Shown here: positions 51,648-60,519 of the stretch, one piece after another
Numbering within the stretch: the first letter of the stretch is position 1
Layout of the letters: each line of letters starts with the position of its first letter
Assembly (NCBI RefSeq): GCF_014109805.1
Contig: NZ_CP059400.1
Span: 124,001 to 188,000, forward strand
Reading direction: 5' to 3'
Length of the DNA: 64,000 bases
Source: Legionella sp. PC1000
GTDB lineage: Bacteria; Pseudomonadota; Gammaproteobacteria; Legionellales; Legionellaceae
Translations under genes and position numbers: made by a program
The notes under the pieces: generated by a model
What the model was told of the DNA's origin: nothing
The model's database searches: none
What the model saw: the letters and a program-made list of their open reading frames with translations, nothing else

Positions 51648-53060
51648 TTATCTTCTTTTCATTAAAAAAATTGTCCGGCACGTTTCTAAAACAGGACATT
51701 CTTCTAAGATAAGGTAATAGCGTAAAAAGTATTTTTTAAATGAGTTGATCTCATATTGTGGAAAAATATCCTCTCTACTTGCTAAAAGACGCTGAACTTG
51801 AGAATCCTCTTTAGGGACAAACTCAATAATTAAATACTCACCTAAATTGGAAAAATACTCTGCAATACGCTCTAAAGGTACATTATTGGATATAGCTAAG
51901 TGATGTATAAGTGCTAATGCCATCACTAAATCAGCATTTGCTCTTTCTTGTAATCCGCCTCGCTCATTTTGTTCCCAGCCTAATGCAGGGCTTGGATTGG
52001 TTAAATCTTGTATGAGGGGTAAGAGAAGTCCACTCTTATCTTTTTTTACTTTTTGATAATTCGTTTCCACTGCAACTGGGTCGATATCGAAGCATATAGC
52101 ATGTGCGCCCAAGCTTGAGGCGATTCGGCTATAATAACCATTATTACCTCCCAGATCCCAAACCAATTTTGCCTGAGTTTGTGCAATAAATCGTTCGATA
52201 ATCTTGGCCTTATGCTTTGTTGCCGCATCAGAGTAATTCGTCTGATTATAGTAGTCTCCCCATTCTGTTTTAATAGGGGACCATTCTAATTTTTTAATTA
52301 ATGAGTTCAGGTTCTCCAATAAGCCTAATAAACCTAATTTTGTTATTTTACGTTTGCTAATTTTAACAGTACTGATATCGCCATATTTCTGCTGTAATTT
52401 TGCATGCGCATGGATATGAGCAAATATAGAAGGAGAAAACTTACTTTTAAAAGGCAACATCTGGCTAGCGAAGTCAAGAGGGATGCCATCAATATACTGT
52501 TTCATCGATATGCCAAGTCGAATATCCACTTTTGCCATGAGCAACAAGGGAGCTAAAAAATGCTTACAAAATTGGTTGTAAGCGCTCCAAGGAGTCCCTT
52601 CCTCATAGAGTGTAAAAGAACCTGTATCAATGAAAATCGGCTTACCCTGATGAAACTGAATATTATAAGCACTTGCATCCTTTAGAATCATCCCATATTG
52701 AATGGCAATTTTTGCAACTGCAAGCGTCAACAACGCCGCATCTTTAAACTGTGAAAAAGACCATTCATAACAATAAGAAATGAATGCAATTTTATCGGGC
52801 TTTAAAACAACTAATGCGTGCTCATCTAAGGCAAAATCAATTGAAACTTCACGGTGTGGAATAAGATAGTTCAGTGACTGGAGTTTATCATAAAGTCCTG
52901 ATTGCATTAATTGTTGGTAATCAGAGTATCCTGACTGATTAATTTGACGATAAATCTCATGGTTTATTTTATAAACCTGATTACCGGGATCGCGGAACGA
53001 TGATTTATGCGCATTTTTTTTATAAACCTGCTCACTGCAATTATTCACCATCATTTGCAT
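51648..53060 (-). CDS. Kinase-like / SAM-dependent methyltransferase fusion of a polysaccharide locus
   Basis: 470 residues in two parts. Residues 20-180 form a kinase-like domain: SFRDPGNQVYKI, SGLYDKLQ and LIPHREV at the N-terminus, LKDASAYNIQF with Asp128 and Asn133 (the HxDxxxxN pattern), and PIFIDTGSF with Asp145 (DFG-like). PWSAYNQFCKHFLAPLLLM follows. Residues 285-460 are a class I methyltransferase: LVWDLGGNNGYYS at 299-311, CFDIDP, and ADLVMALALIHHL. WbdD of E. coli, which caps O-antigen with methyl-phosphate, also combines kinase and methyltransferase, in the other order. A capping role here is inferred. It overlaps the small upstream gene by 20 bp. Confidence 0.8.
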   Translation of the reverse strand: MQMMVNNCSEQVYKKNAHKSSFRDPGNQVYKINHEIYRQINQSGYSDYQQLMQSGLYDKLQSLNYLIPHREVSIDFALDEHALVVLKPDKIAFISYCYEWSFSQFKDAALLTLAVAKIAIQYGMILKDASAYNIQFHQGKPIFIDTGSFTLYEEGTPWSAYNQFCKHFLAPLLLMAKVDIRLGISMKQYIDGIPLDFASQMLPFKSKFSPSIFAHIHAHAKLQQKYGDISTVKISKRKITKLGLLGLLENLNSLIKKLEWSPIKTEWGDYYNQTNYSDAATKHKAKIIERFIAQTQAKLVWDLGGNNGYYSRIASSLGAHAICFDIDPVAVETNYQKVKKDKSGLLLPLIQDLTNPSPALGWEQNERGGLQERANADLVMALALIHHLAISNNVPLERIAEYFSNLGEYLIIEFVPKEDSQVQRLLASREDIFPQYEINSFKKYFLRYYLILEECPVLETCRTIFLMKRR

Positions 53061-53256
53061 CTTTAGCTTTTTCCCTTTTTGAAAATAACTTTGCCTTCAG
53101 CTTATGCCAATATGTTTTTAGTATAAAAATCCCTCCAGCGATTGCGGCGATGGTTGACTGAATAAATAAACTGCCTGTTCCTGGATCTAAATATGCATAG
53201 GCATCAGTAAACCAGATGAGAAATGAGAATGCTAAAATAAATTGCATACTATGCAC
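53041..53256 (-). CDS. Small membrane protein with YLDPGTGS motif
   Basis: 71 residues. A signal-like hydrophobic start (FILAFSFLIWFTDAYA) leads to YLDPGTGSLF, a second hydrophobic segment (QSTIAAIAGGIFILKTYW), then a basic tail. Small proteins with this DPG(T/S)GS motif are seen beside methyltransferase or phosphatase genes in other polysaccharide loci, as recalled from general knowledge. It overlaps the downstream kinase-methyltransferase gene by 20 bp, so the two are probably made together. Function unknown. Confidence 0.75.
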   Translation of the reverse strand: MHSMQFILAFSFLIWFTDAYAYLDPGTGSLFIQSTIAAIAGGIFILKTYWHKLKAKLFSKREKAKDANDGE

Positions 53257-53346
53257 CTTTAATAAATCTTAATAAAATACGTAATGGTAACATCAAACCC
53301 ATTATAAATCTTTAATTTTATTTTTCGCTGTTAGACCATCAGGCCC

Positions 53347-54477
53347 CTAATTTTTAGACCATACGGTACGATTGATGTAATCGATATAACTTAATACAAT
53401 CCTAACTACCTGTTTCGATACGGCCCCTCTATCCTGGTAATCAGAAACTACAGGGATTATGCGCTGTGTGGAATCGTTTTGACTGGTGACTACGCGTACC
53501 GCATCCAAAACCTTGTCTTTTTTTAATCCACTCATAATCAATGTTCCAGCGTCCATTCCTTCCGGCCGCTCATGTGCATAACGAATCATTACTGCGGGTA
53601 AATTCAGCAGGGAAGATTCCTCAGTAATCGTGCCGCTATCGGACAAGATACAAAAAGCATTCATTTGTAACTTAATGTAATCAAGAAAGCCAAAAGGTTT
53701 AACAAAACGAATTAATTCATGATCCCTATAGTCACTAAAAGCCTCTAAGCGTTTCTGTGTGCGTGGATGGGTGGAAACAATAATTGGATATCTATAGGTT
53801 TCAGCAAGTGTTTTTAGGGTTTCAAGAAGATCATGTAAGTTTTCCGGAGTATCTACATTTTCCTCTCGATGTGCGCTCACAATAAAATATTTATTTTCTG
53901 TTAAACGCTCACGAACTAAAACATCTGAAGCCAGAATTTTGGACTTATAATGCTCCAATACCTCGTGCATATGGGAGCCGGTTTTAATTATAGTTTCTGG
54001 TCTGATGCCTTCAGAAATCAGATAACGGCGGGCATGTTCAGTCAAGACCATATTGATATCACTTAAATGATCAAGAACTTTTCGATTTAATTCCTCGGGA
54101 ACTCGCTGATCAAAACAACGATTACCTGCTTCCATATGAAAGACGGGTATTTTTTTTCTTTTGGCAGCAATTACTGCCAAGCAGGTATTGGTATCCCCAT
54201 AAAACAATACAGCATCGGGATTTTCTGCTGCTAACACATCATCTGCTTTAGAGATGACATCAGCAATTGCTTTGGCTGCAGTTTCACCTGTGACTCCCAA
54301 GAAATAATCTGGCTTACGTATTTCAAGGTCCTCAAAAAATATTTGATTTAATTCATAATCATAATTTTGACCTGAGTGAACTAATATGTGCTGAACTTGA
54401 TTATCCAATTCTGCAATAACCCGACTCATTTTGATTAATTCAGGCCGTGTACCGACTATACTCATTACCTTTATCAT
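53347..54477 (-). CDS. UDP-N-acetylglucosamine 2-epimerase family (WecB/WbjD/WbvD-like)
   Basis: 376 residues, normal for the family. VGTRPELIKMSRVIAEL (residues 8-24) is the N-terminal signature. FHMEAGNRCFDQRVPEELNR and VSAHREENVDTPENL follow, with SDSGTITEESSLLNLPAVMIR for nucleotide binding. It inverts C2 of a UDP-sugar. Because it is clustered with a 4,6-dehydratase and a reductase, it probably acts last in making a UDP-L-6-deoxyhexosamine (as WbjD or WbvD) rather than making UDP-ManNAc. It overlaps the upstream gene by 4 bp. Confidence 0.9.
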   Translation of the reverse strand: MIKVMSIVGTRPELIKMSRVIAELDNQVQHILVHSGQNYDYELNQIFFEDLEIRKPDYFLGVTGETAAKAIADVISKADDVLAAENPDAVLFYGDTNTCLAVIAAKRKKIPVFHMEAGNRCFDQRVPEELNRKVLDHLSDINMVLTEHARRYLISEGIRPETIIKTGSHMHEVLEHYKSKILASDVLVRERLTENKYFIVSAHREENVDTPENLHDLLETLKTLAETYRYPIIVSTHPRTQKRLEAFSDYRDHELIRFVKPFGFLDYIKLQMNAFCILSDSGTITEESSLLNLPAVMIRYAHERPEGMDAGTLIMSGLKKDKVLDAVRVVTSQNDSTQRIIPVVSDYQDRGAVSKQVVRIVLSYIDYINRTVWSKN

Positions 54478-55481
54478 AGAAGTTCATTCCTAACATAATC
54501 GAGCTGTAATAGCAGTTTCTTTATACCTTCTACATCCAATCTCTCAGTATTATGAGACGTGTAATCATCCGATTCAGAAATATGCTCTTCGCCTTCAACA
54601 AAGTATTTCTTATAATTCAAATCGCGATTATCAGCAGGGATGCGATAATAACGTTGTAAATCTTCTGCTTTGGCCATTTCTTCTCGTGAAACTAATGACT
54701 CATAAAGCTTTTCGCCATGGCGTGTACCAATAATCTTTATCGGCTTATCGTAATTAAATAATTCTTTTAATGCCTGAGCGAGCTCGCCGATTGTGGAAGC
54801 GGGTGATTTTTGTACAAAAATATCGCCTTGTTGGGCATATTGAAATGCATACAATACTAAATCCACAGAGTCTTCGAGTGACATCAGAAAACGAGTCATA
54901 TTCGCATCAGTAATGGTTAAAGGTTCTCTGGATTTTATCTGATTAATAAAAAGAGGAATGACAGAGCCTCTGGACGCCATTACATTACCATAGCGGGTTG
55001 CACAAATGAGGGGGCCTGAGTCAGGTATCATCCGCGATTTCGCAATCATAATTTTTTCTGCAATTGCCTTGGACATTCCCATTGCATTAATTGGATATAC
55101 TGCTTTATCTGTACTCAAAACCACCACACGTTTTACGCCATTTGCAATCGCTGAGTTTAGAACATTCTCAGTTCCAAGGACATTCGTTTTAACTGCTTCC
55201 ATGGGGTAAAATTCACAAGAAGGAACCTGTTTTAATGCTGCAGCATGAAATATATAATCTACCCCTGCTGTCGCATGTCTCAAACTTTCATAATCACGTA
55301 CATCACCAAGATAAAATTTGACTTTATCGTTGGATAAAGCAATGCGCATATCTTCTTGTTTTTTTTCATCTCGGCTAAAAACGCGAATTTCTTTTACATT
55401 TGTATCCAGGAAACGCTTAAGTACAGTATGCCCAAACGAACCCGTTCCCCCAGTAATCATTAATATTTTATTGTCAAACAT
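54474..55481 (-). CDS. UDP-GlcNAc 4,6-dehydratase / 5-epimerase (CapD/WbjB/WbvB-like)
   Basis: 335 residues, extended SDR fold. TGGTGSFGHTVLKRF (residues 9-23) binds NAD. HAAALKQVPSCEFYPMEAV is the CapD/FlaA1 signature, and STDKAVYPINAMGMSKAIAE holds the catalytic Lys with Met in the usual Tyr place, as is normal for this group. RYGNVMASRGSVIPLF follows. It begins conversion of UDP-GlcNAc to L-sugars. The gene overlaps the 2-epimerase by 4 bp and starts 8 bp after the reductase gene, a tight three-gene set. Confidence 0.92.
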   Translation of the reverse strand: MFDNKILMITGGTGSFGHTVLKRFLDTNVKEIRVFSRDEKKQEDMRIALSNDKVKFYLGDVRDYESLRHATAGVDYIFHAAALKQVPSCEFYPMEAVKTNVLGTENVLNSAIANGVKRVVVLSTDKAVYPINAMGMSKAIAEKIMIAKSRMIPDSGPLICATRYGNVMASRGSVIPLFINQIKSREPLTITDANMTRFLMSLEDSVDLVLYAFQYAQQGDIFVQKSPASTIGELAQALKELFNYDKPIKIIGTRHGEKLYESLVSREEMAKAEDLQRYYRIPADNRDLNYKKYFVEGEEHISESDDYTSHNTERLDVEGIKKLLLQLDYVRNELL

Positions 55482-55489
55482 GAGATTTA

Positions 55490-56371
55490 TTATCCAAAAT
55501 TTAAACTGTTAAAAGCCTTCATTTTCAAAATTAAATCCGGCCAAGAAGGAGGAATGTAGCCACTAGCCTCTTTAAAGCGCGTTGAATCAAGTGAGCGGTC
55601 AATACATAACTGCTCATCAGGTATAATATCAATTACTTTTCCGTAGGTCTCTGCTACTAATTTAAGTAAGGTATATTTGTCAATTGGATCTGCTGATACA
55701 TGGTATAAACCTGAAAGGTTATTATTTGGCAGAACAAATTCAGCAATCACTTGAGCTAACTCGATTGTTGGTACACCAGAAAAAATTGCTTTTTTATATC
55801 CTTTTATGCTTCCCTGTTGCGATAAAAACCAATCAATTAATGCGTAATTACTATTTAATTCATGGCCAATGATGGATGTCCTAAGTGTAACGGCATTTGA
55901 AAAATCATTTAATTCGCCAATAAATTTAGATTTTCCATATAAATCTTCAGCATCAGACAAATCGGTTTCTTTATACATCCCTTTTTGTCCAGAAAAAACA
56001 CAATCAGTACTTATATGGATTAAACGTGCGGCGGATAAAGTACATAATTTAACCAGGCGATGTGGCAATAATGCATTGATAGGTAGTGTTATTAATGGAT
56101 CCTTTGCCGTAGCGTGTTGTTTAATTAAGCCAATGCAATTAATGACAACATCAGGATTAACTTTGGCAAAGACATCCATCAACGCATCATTATTAAGTAC
56201 ATCTACATTAGTTATGATGTGATCGTGTAATCCAGTTTCAAAAAAGCGTTTGTCGTGGGTATTACGCATTGTTGCGAATACTTGAAACTGTTGATTGGCA
56301 CTTAAAAATCTAAATACAGCATTTCCCAGCATTCCTGTAGCGCCTAAAACTAAAATCTTTTTGTTCATCAT
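55490..56371 (-). CDS. RmlD-type UDP-sugar reductase (SDR)
   Basis: 293 residues. VLGATGMLGNAVFRFL (residues 7-22) is the NAD(P) motif. VINCIGLIKQ, ISTDCVFSG and DLYGKSKFIGE (catalytic Tyr and Lys) follow the RmlD pattern. It is shorter than WbjC or FnlB (about 370 residues with a cupin part) and more like the RmlD-type WbvR described for Vibrio, which produces UDP-L-RhaNAc on the way to UDP-L-QuiNAc. It overlaps the upstream glycosyltransferase by 4 bp. Confidence 0.85.
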   Translation of the reverse strand: MMNKKILVLGATGMLGNAVFRFLSANQQFQVFATMRNTHDKRFFETGLHDHIITNVDVLNNDALMDVFAKVNPDVVINCIGLIKQHATAKDPLITLPINALLPHRLVKLCTLSAARLIHISTDCVFSGQKGMYKETDLSDAEDLYGKSKFIGELNDFSNAVTLRTSIIGHELNSNYALIDWFLSQQGSIKGYKKAIFSGVPTIELAQVIAEFVLPNNNLSGLYHVSADPIDKYTLLKLVAETYGKVIDIIPDEQLCIDRSLDSTRFKEASGYIPPSWPDLILKMKAFNSLNFG

Positions 56372-57603
56372 TTTGCTGTTTTAATCCTCTCATTTAAAAT
56401 CTCAATTAGCTTATTTGCTTGAGTTGGCATGTTAAAGTTCTCGAGAAAATAAGCTCTTCCTGACGCTCCCATTTCATTACGCGCTACTGAACTCAGCTTA
56501 TAAATCGTCCGGATACATTGAGCAAGCCCTTGGGAATCTTCAGAAGGACAGGTCAAACCTGCTTTCGCTCTTTCAATAACACGTGCAGCCTCCCCATCCA
56601 GAGCTGCAATGATTGGCTTTCCTGCAGCCAAATAAGCCTGAATTTTACTTGGGATGGTATAAGAAAAGATTTCATCCTTTTTTAAACTTACAAGCAATGC
56701 TGCTGCACGACTGAATATATGCGGCATTTCCACGGCAGGAAATCTACCTGCTAGTATCATGTTATCTAGCTTTTTTTCTTTTTTTTGCTGACTGAGCCAT
56801 TCAGACATACTACCGCTACCTACAAAAACCAAACGAAAATCGGGTAAATCCTGCAATTGCTCTGCTGCATCTACTAAAGTAGGCAATGACTGAGCAATTC
56901 CCAAGTTTCCTGCAAAAACAACACAAAATTTGGAGTTCAATTCGTCCGACAGATTTTCTGGTATTTGTGGTACGTCCTTTGTTGTACTACTGGGAGCATT
57001 ATACGAGTTAGGATAATAAACTATTTTATTTTCTTTTGCATAGCGTGAAATAGGTGCTTTGAATGCGTGCGACTGGGCTAAAATCGTATCCGAACAAAAA
57101 TAAATTGCGCGCACCAAGTGTCCAACAAGCCAAAGTAGAAATGGATTTCGAATAAAACCAGTGGCTTTTAAACTCTCTGGCCATAAATCTTGAATCCATA
57201 CAGCAAGGTGACTTTTCAAACGCCATTTTAGGAAAATGGCGGGTATTATCGAGGTGATGGGGGATAAACCAAAAGCGAAAACAACATCGTATGATTCGCC
57301 TTTTATCGCAGAAGGAAAAAAACGCAATCCATTAATAACAAACGACAGGTAATTTAAAATAAGATTTTTTGCCCCGCCTTTACCGCGGCCTCGTAGTGGT
57401 ACCCTAAATACGGTAACACCGGGTATAAAACTTTCAGAAACAATTCCTTTTTTTGTATATCCCTCAAAGATTTCTCCATTAGGATAATTTGGCTTGCCCG
57501 TTAATACCTTTATTGTATGACCTTGATGAGTTAAAGTTTCAACTAACTCATTGATAATAAATGTTTCAGGCCAAAAATATTGTGAAATTAATAATATCCT
57601 CAT
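56368..57603 (-). CDS. Family 4 glycosyltransferase (WbuB-like)
   Basis: 411 residues. MRILLISQYFWPETFIINEL is the typical N-terminus of WbuB-type fucosaminyl transferases. GKPNYPNGEIFEGY follows at about residues 36-49. The C-terminal Rossmann domain has VFAGNLGIAQSLPTLV, GSMSEWL and YTIPSKIQAYLAAGKPIIA. In other bacteria such a gene accompanies fnlA-fnlB-fnlC, so it would transfer the L-6-deoxyhexosamine made by the next three genes. It is first gene of the four-gene minus-strand set, divergent from the plus-strand O-antigen genes. Confidence 0.88.
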   Translation of the reverse strand: MRILLISQYFWPETFIINELVETLTHQGHTIKVLTGKPNYPNGEIFEGYTKKGIVSESFIPGVTVFRVPLRGRGKGGAKNLILNYLSFVINGLRFFPSAIKGESYDVVFAFGLSPITSIIPAIFLKWRLKSHLAVWIQDLWPESLKATGFIRNPFLLWLVGHLVRAIYFCSDTILAQSHAFKAPISRYAKENKIVYYPNSYNAPSSTTKDVPQIPENLSDELNSKFCVVFAGNLGIAQSLPTLVDAAEQLQDLPDFRLVFVGSGSMSEWLSQQKKEKKLDNMILAGRFPAVEMPHIFSRAAALLVSLKKDEIFSYTIPSKIQAYLAAGKPIIAALDGEAARVIERAKAGLTCPSEDSQGLAQCIRTIYKLSSVARNEMGASGRAYFLENFNMPTQANKLIEILNERIKTAK

Positions 57604-57949
57604 TAAATCACTTATCCAAATTTAATAAAAAGAAGCTATATAGAGCTCAATAAAGTAGGCACATACTAGAAATAAAACCATCAAAAAACAAGCCCTAACC
57701 TTTAAAATAGAAGCAGTCATAGCATACTATTTTTTGAACCCATAATAATCAAGGAAACATAACACGAGCTTTAATGTTGTAGTCATAGTGAGCACAATTC
57801 CCGTAAATTCTTTATTTATCCGCTTACAAAGATTTTTACTCATCAAAATTAACCCAAAGATACATTGTAAAGTGAAATACTTACTTGAACTATGGAGTCA
57901 CTCAGTATACCCTATCCCCCTGTTTTCTGGGTAAAGAGATTTTTGATAT
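57604..57949. other. Divergent promoter region of the polysaccharide cluster
   Basis: 346 bp, AT-rich, no gene and no A to D family repeat. It must hold promoters for the two divergent operons. No JUMPstart/ops element (GGCGGTAGC) was found. No strong -35/-10 pair could be assigned. Confidence 0.5.
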
Positions 57950-58555
57950 ATGGACCGTTTAAAAGGACGCGTTAAGTTTTACCTTTTTTTTCGTTCTTTT
58001 CTTGAAAGAGTTTTTTCTTTGTGCATCTTAATTCTATTAAGCCCTGTCTTTTTCATTATTTCTTTTATTATTTTAATTACTATGGGGCGTCCTATTTTCT
58101 TTATCCAAGACCGAATGGGTAGAGGCAATCAAGCCTTTAGAATGTATAAATTTAGAACGATGCGAAATGACAATCAAAAAGTCGTTTATGCCTCAAAAAA
58201 TGACCCCAGGGTAACTAAGTTTGGCCAAATTATTCGCAAACATCGGCTTGATGAATTACCGCAGTTTTTAAATATATTAATAGGGAATATGAGCTTAATT
58301 GGCCCTAGACCTGAACCCATGCAACTTGCTGAAAAATATAATGAAACCATTGCAGATTATAATGTAAGACACCTCGTTAAACCCGGAATAACTGGTTATG
58401 CCCAAGTTAAAATGGGGTATGCGGATTCTGAAGATGCCACAAAAATTAAAGTATCTTACGATTTAGAATATGTGAAGAATTTGTCGCTTTTATTGGACGC
58501 TCAAATCATTTTAAAAACCATAAGAGTTATATTCACTGGTTTTGGAGCAAGATAA
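57950..58555 (+). CDS. Phosphoglycosyl transferase (PglC/WbaP-type initiating sugar transferase)
   Basis: 201 residues, a short monotopic form with one N-terminal hydrophobic segment (residues 15-45). RMGRGNQAFRMYKFRTMRND, LDELPQFLNIL and MSLIGPRPEPMQLAEKY are the family motifs; the catalytic Asp-Glu pair is in LDELPQ. It links the first sugar phosphate to undecaprenyl phosphate on the inner membrane. It overlaps the next gene by 1 bp and is first in a plus-strand operon that runs to the window edge. Confidence 0.94.
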   Translation: MDRLKGRVKFYLFFRSFLERVFSLCILILLSPVFFIISFIILITMGRPIFFIQDRMGRGNQAFRMYKFRTMRNDNQKVVYASKNDPRVTKFGQIIRKHRLDELPQFLNILIGNMSLIGPRPEPMQLAEKYNETIADYNVRHLVKPGITGYAQVKMGYADSEDATKIKVSYDLEYVKNLSLLLDAQIILKTIRVIFTGFGAR

Positions 58556-59409
58556 TGAAAACAGTCATTATTGGACGAGGTAATCTTTCGAATGCATTAC
58601 TAAAAAAATTAGGCAAAACTCATTGTGTGTTGCTTTCTTCAGCCGACATTGTAGCGACACCATTATTATTAATTGAGCATATTAATAACGCGGATCGTTG
58701 TAACGTCATTTTAAATTGTTTTCAAAAGTCAACGGAACTGTTCACAGTAAACGCCGAGACAATAGTAAAAAACTCCATTACACGCCTTGCAATTATTTTG
58801 GACATTCTTAGTGCCAATGCAGCAAAAATTAACAAAATAATTTATACAAGCAGCAGCTCCGTATATGGCGCTAATTCCAATGAAAATTGCCTTGAAACAA
58901 TGTCTGTATCGCCTATGAATATACATGGCGCTTTAAAATTTGCTTGCGAACAATTAATTTCATTTTATTGCAACAAATATAAAATTGAATATACCATTGC
59001 GCGAATTTTCAATATATTCGGTGGGCAAGATGATACCTTTTCAATGATTTATCGCTTAATTGATGCCTACTTTTCAGAAAAGAAAATCACATTATTTAAT
59101 AAAGGGCACGCCATACGTGATTATATTCATGTTGATGATATCGTTTGGGCTTATGCACGATTAGTTAGCGTAACGGGTATTCCTGTTTTAAATATTGCCA
59201 GCGGCCAAGGCATTTCAACAAGTACACTGATTGCAGCGTTACAAAGTAAAGGTATTTCTTTGAAAGTGGATTATGCTGATAATGTCAATGAAATAAGTGT
59301 TTCTGTAGCGAATGTTACGTTAGCGGAAAAATGTCTTGGACAACATCAATACATCTCAGCTTTTTCATATTTGGAACAGCAACTATTAAGTAAGGTTAGC
59401 TTATGCTAA
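58555..59409 (+). CDS. SDR-type NAD-dependent epimerase/dehydratase with His in place of catalytic Tyr
   Basis: 284 residues. The N-terminal motif is short and unusual (VIIGRGNLSNALL). IIYTSSSSVYGANSNE gives the catalytic Ser region, but the YxxxK motif reads NIHGALKFACE, with His124 where Tyr is expected and Lys128 kept. RIFNIFGGQDDTFSMIYRLI and HAIRDYIHVDDIVWAYARLV match sugar-nucleotide epimerases. The change may lower or alter activity, or the protein may be a binding or partner subunit. It overlaps the next gene by 7 bp. Confidence 0.8.
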   Translation: MKTVIIGRGNLSNALLKKLGKTHCVLLSSADIVATPLLLIEHINNADRCNVILNCFQKSTELFTVNAETIVKNSITRLAIILDILSANAAKINKIIYTSSSSVYGANSNENCLETMSVSPMNIHGALKFACEQLISFYCNKYKIEYTIARIFNIFGGQDDTFSMIYRLIDAYFSEKKITLFNKGHAIRDYIHVDDIVWAYARLVSVTGIPVLNIASGQGISTSTLIAALQSKGISLKVDYADNVNEISVSVANVTLAEKCLGQHQYISAFSYLEQQLLSKVSLC

Positions 59410-60455
59410 AGAATAAGTTCCTTTTTAATTTTTCAGTCTCATATCTGGGCGGAGGGGTAAACAGGCTTGTCGCTTATGCAAAGTGGTTTAACCAAAATGG
59501 AGGCGCTTACTTTATCATTCATCCGCTCTGTCAGTATTTGGTGAAACAATTCCCTAATAATCAGTACATCATTATAAAACAATCAAAGTTGCAAAGGTTA
59601 TTCAATGATTGTTTTTATTTAAAAGACTTTCAAAAACAAATAGGGACCCCAGAATTTTATTATTCATATGGTATTCCTATATATTATAAATTTGGAAAAA
59701 TAAATTGGTTTCATTTAAGTAATATTTTACCTCTGTGCACGCGTAATATTCCATTATCTTTATTTGACAAATTGAAATTTACCTGCCTAGGTGCAAGGAT
59801 TAAAAAGAATTTCGCACATGCGGATGTAATTTCTGCAGAATCAAATTTTTCTTTAAGTTTTATTGATGATAAATATTCATCAAGAAAGTTTTTATCCATG
59901 AATGGCAGTGATAAAGAGCTATCATTTTTAAATTTAAAAGAACTACCAAAAGAAAGAGACAACATTGCAACGGTTATTGGAACCTACCGCTATAAAGCGG
60001 TAGAAGATTCGTTCCATGTATATGAAAGCCTTAGAAAAAATAATCCTGAATTGAAATTGATAATAATTGGTGATGAAAAGTCTATTCCTGCCAGTCTGAA
60101 ATCGAATAAGAATATTATCATCAAGGGTTTTGTACCAAGAGAAGAGGTGCTCAATAGTCTCTTGAAGACAAAGTATTACATTTCAACCACTCACATTGAG
60201 AACTCTTCTAACGGTGTATCAGAAGGAGTCTTCCTTGCCGATGAATCATATATTTCAGATATAGGTCCTCATAGAGAATTATTGAAGGGAATGAGTTTTG
60301 AAACGCTGTCTATTGAAAATTTGCAAAGAACAATGCTTCATATTAAAAAAGAGAATATTTCTGCTCGCCATTTAAAAACTTGGGATGAAGTTGTTGAAGA
60401 GATGTTATTTTGGGGAAAAAAACAGGATAATTCCCACGAAAATAACTGTGTTTAA
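59403..60455 (+). CDS. Glycosyltransferase (GT4-like)
   Basis: 350 residues. FSVSYLGGGVNRLVAYAKWF lies near the N-terminus. The C-terminal domain has VIGTYRYKAVEDSFHVYESL and IIIGDEKSIPASL, with NSSNGVSEGVFLADESYI in the position of the nucleotide-sugar binding loop. This is consistent with a GT-B transferase, though identity is modest, and the donor sugar is unknown. It lies within the plus-strand assembly operon, overlapping the previous gene by 7 bp and ending 64 bp before the Wzx gene. Confidence 0.65.
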   Translation: MLKNKFLFNFSVSYLGGGVNRLVAYAKWFNQNGGAYFIIHPLCQYLVKQFPNNQYIIIKQSKLQRLFNDCFYLKDFQKQIGTPEFYYSYGIPIYYKFGKINWFHLSNILPLCTRNIPLSLFDKLKFTCLGARIKKNFAHADVISAESNFSLSFIDDKYSSRKFLSMNGSDKELSFLNLKELPKERDNIATVIGTYRYKAVEDSFHVYESLRKNNPELKLIIIGDEKSIPASLKSNKNIIIKGFVPREEVLNSLLKTKYYISTTHIENSSNGVSEGVFLADESYISDIGPHRELLKGMSFETLSIENLQRTMLHIKKENISARHLKTWDEVVEEMLFWGKKQDNSHENNCV

Positions 60456-60519
60456 AGAGGATTTCCTTGTAAACCACACTACAGGGGGATACCTATGATA
60501 GATTCCAAGAGATCGTAAG

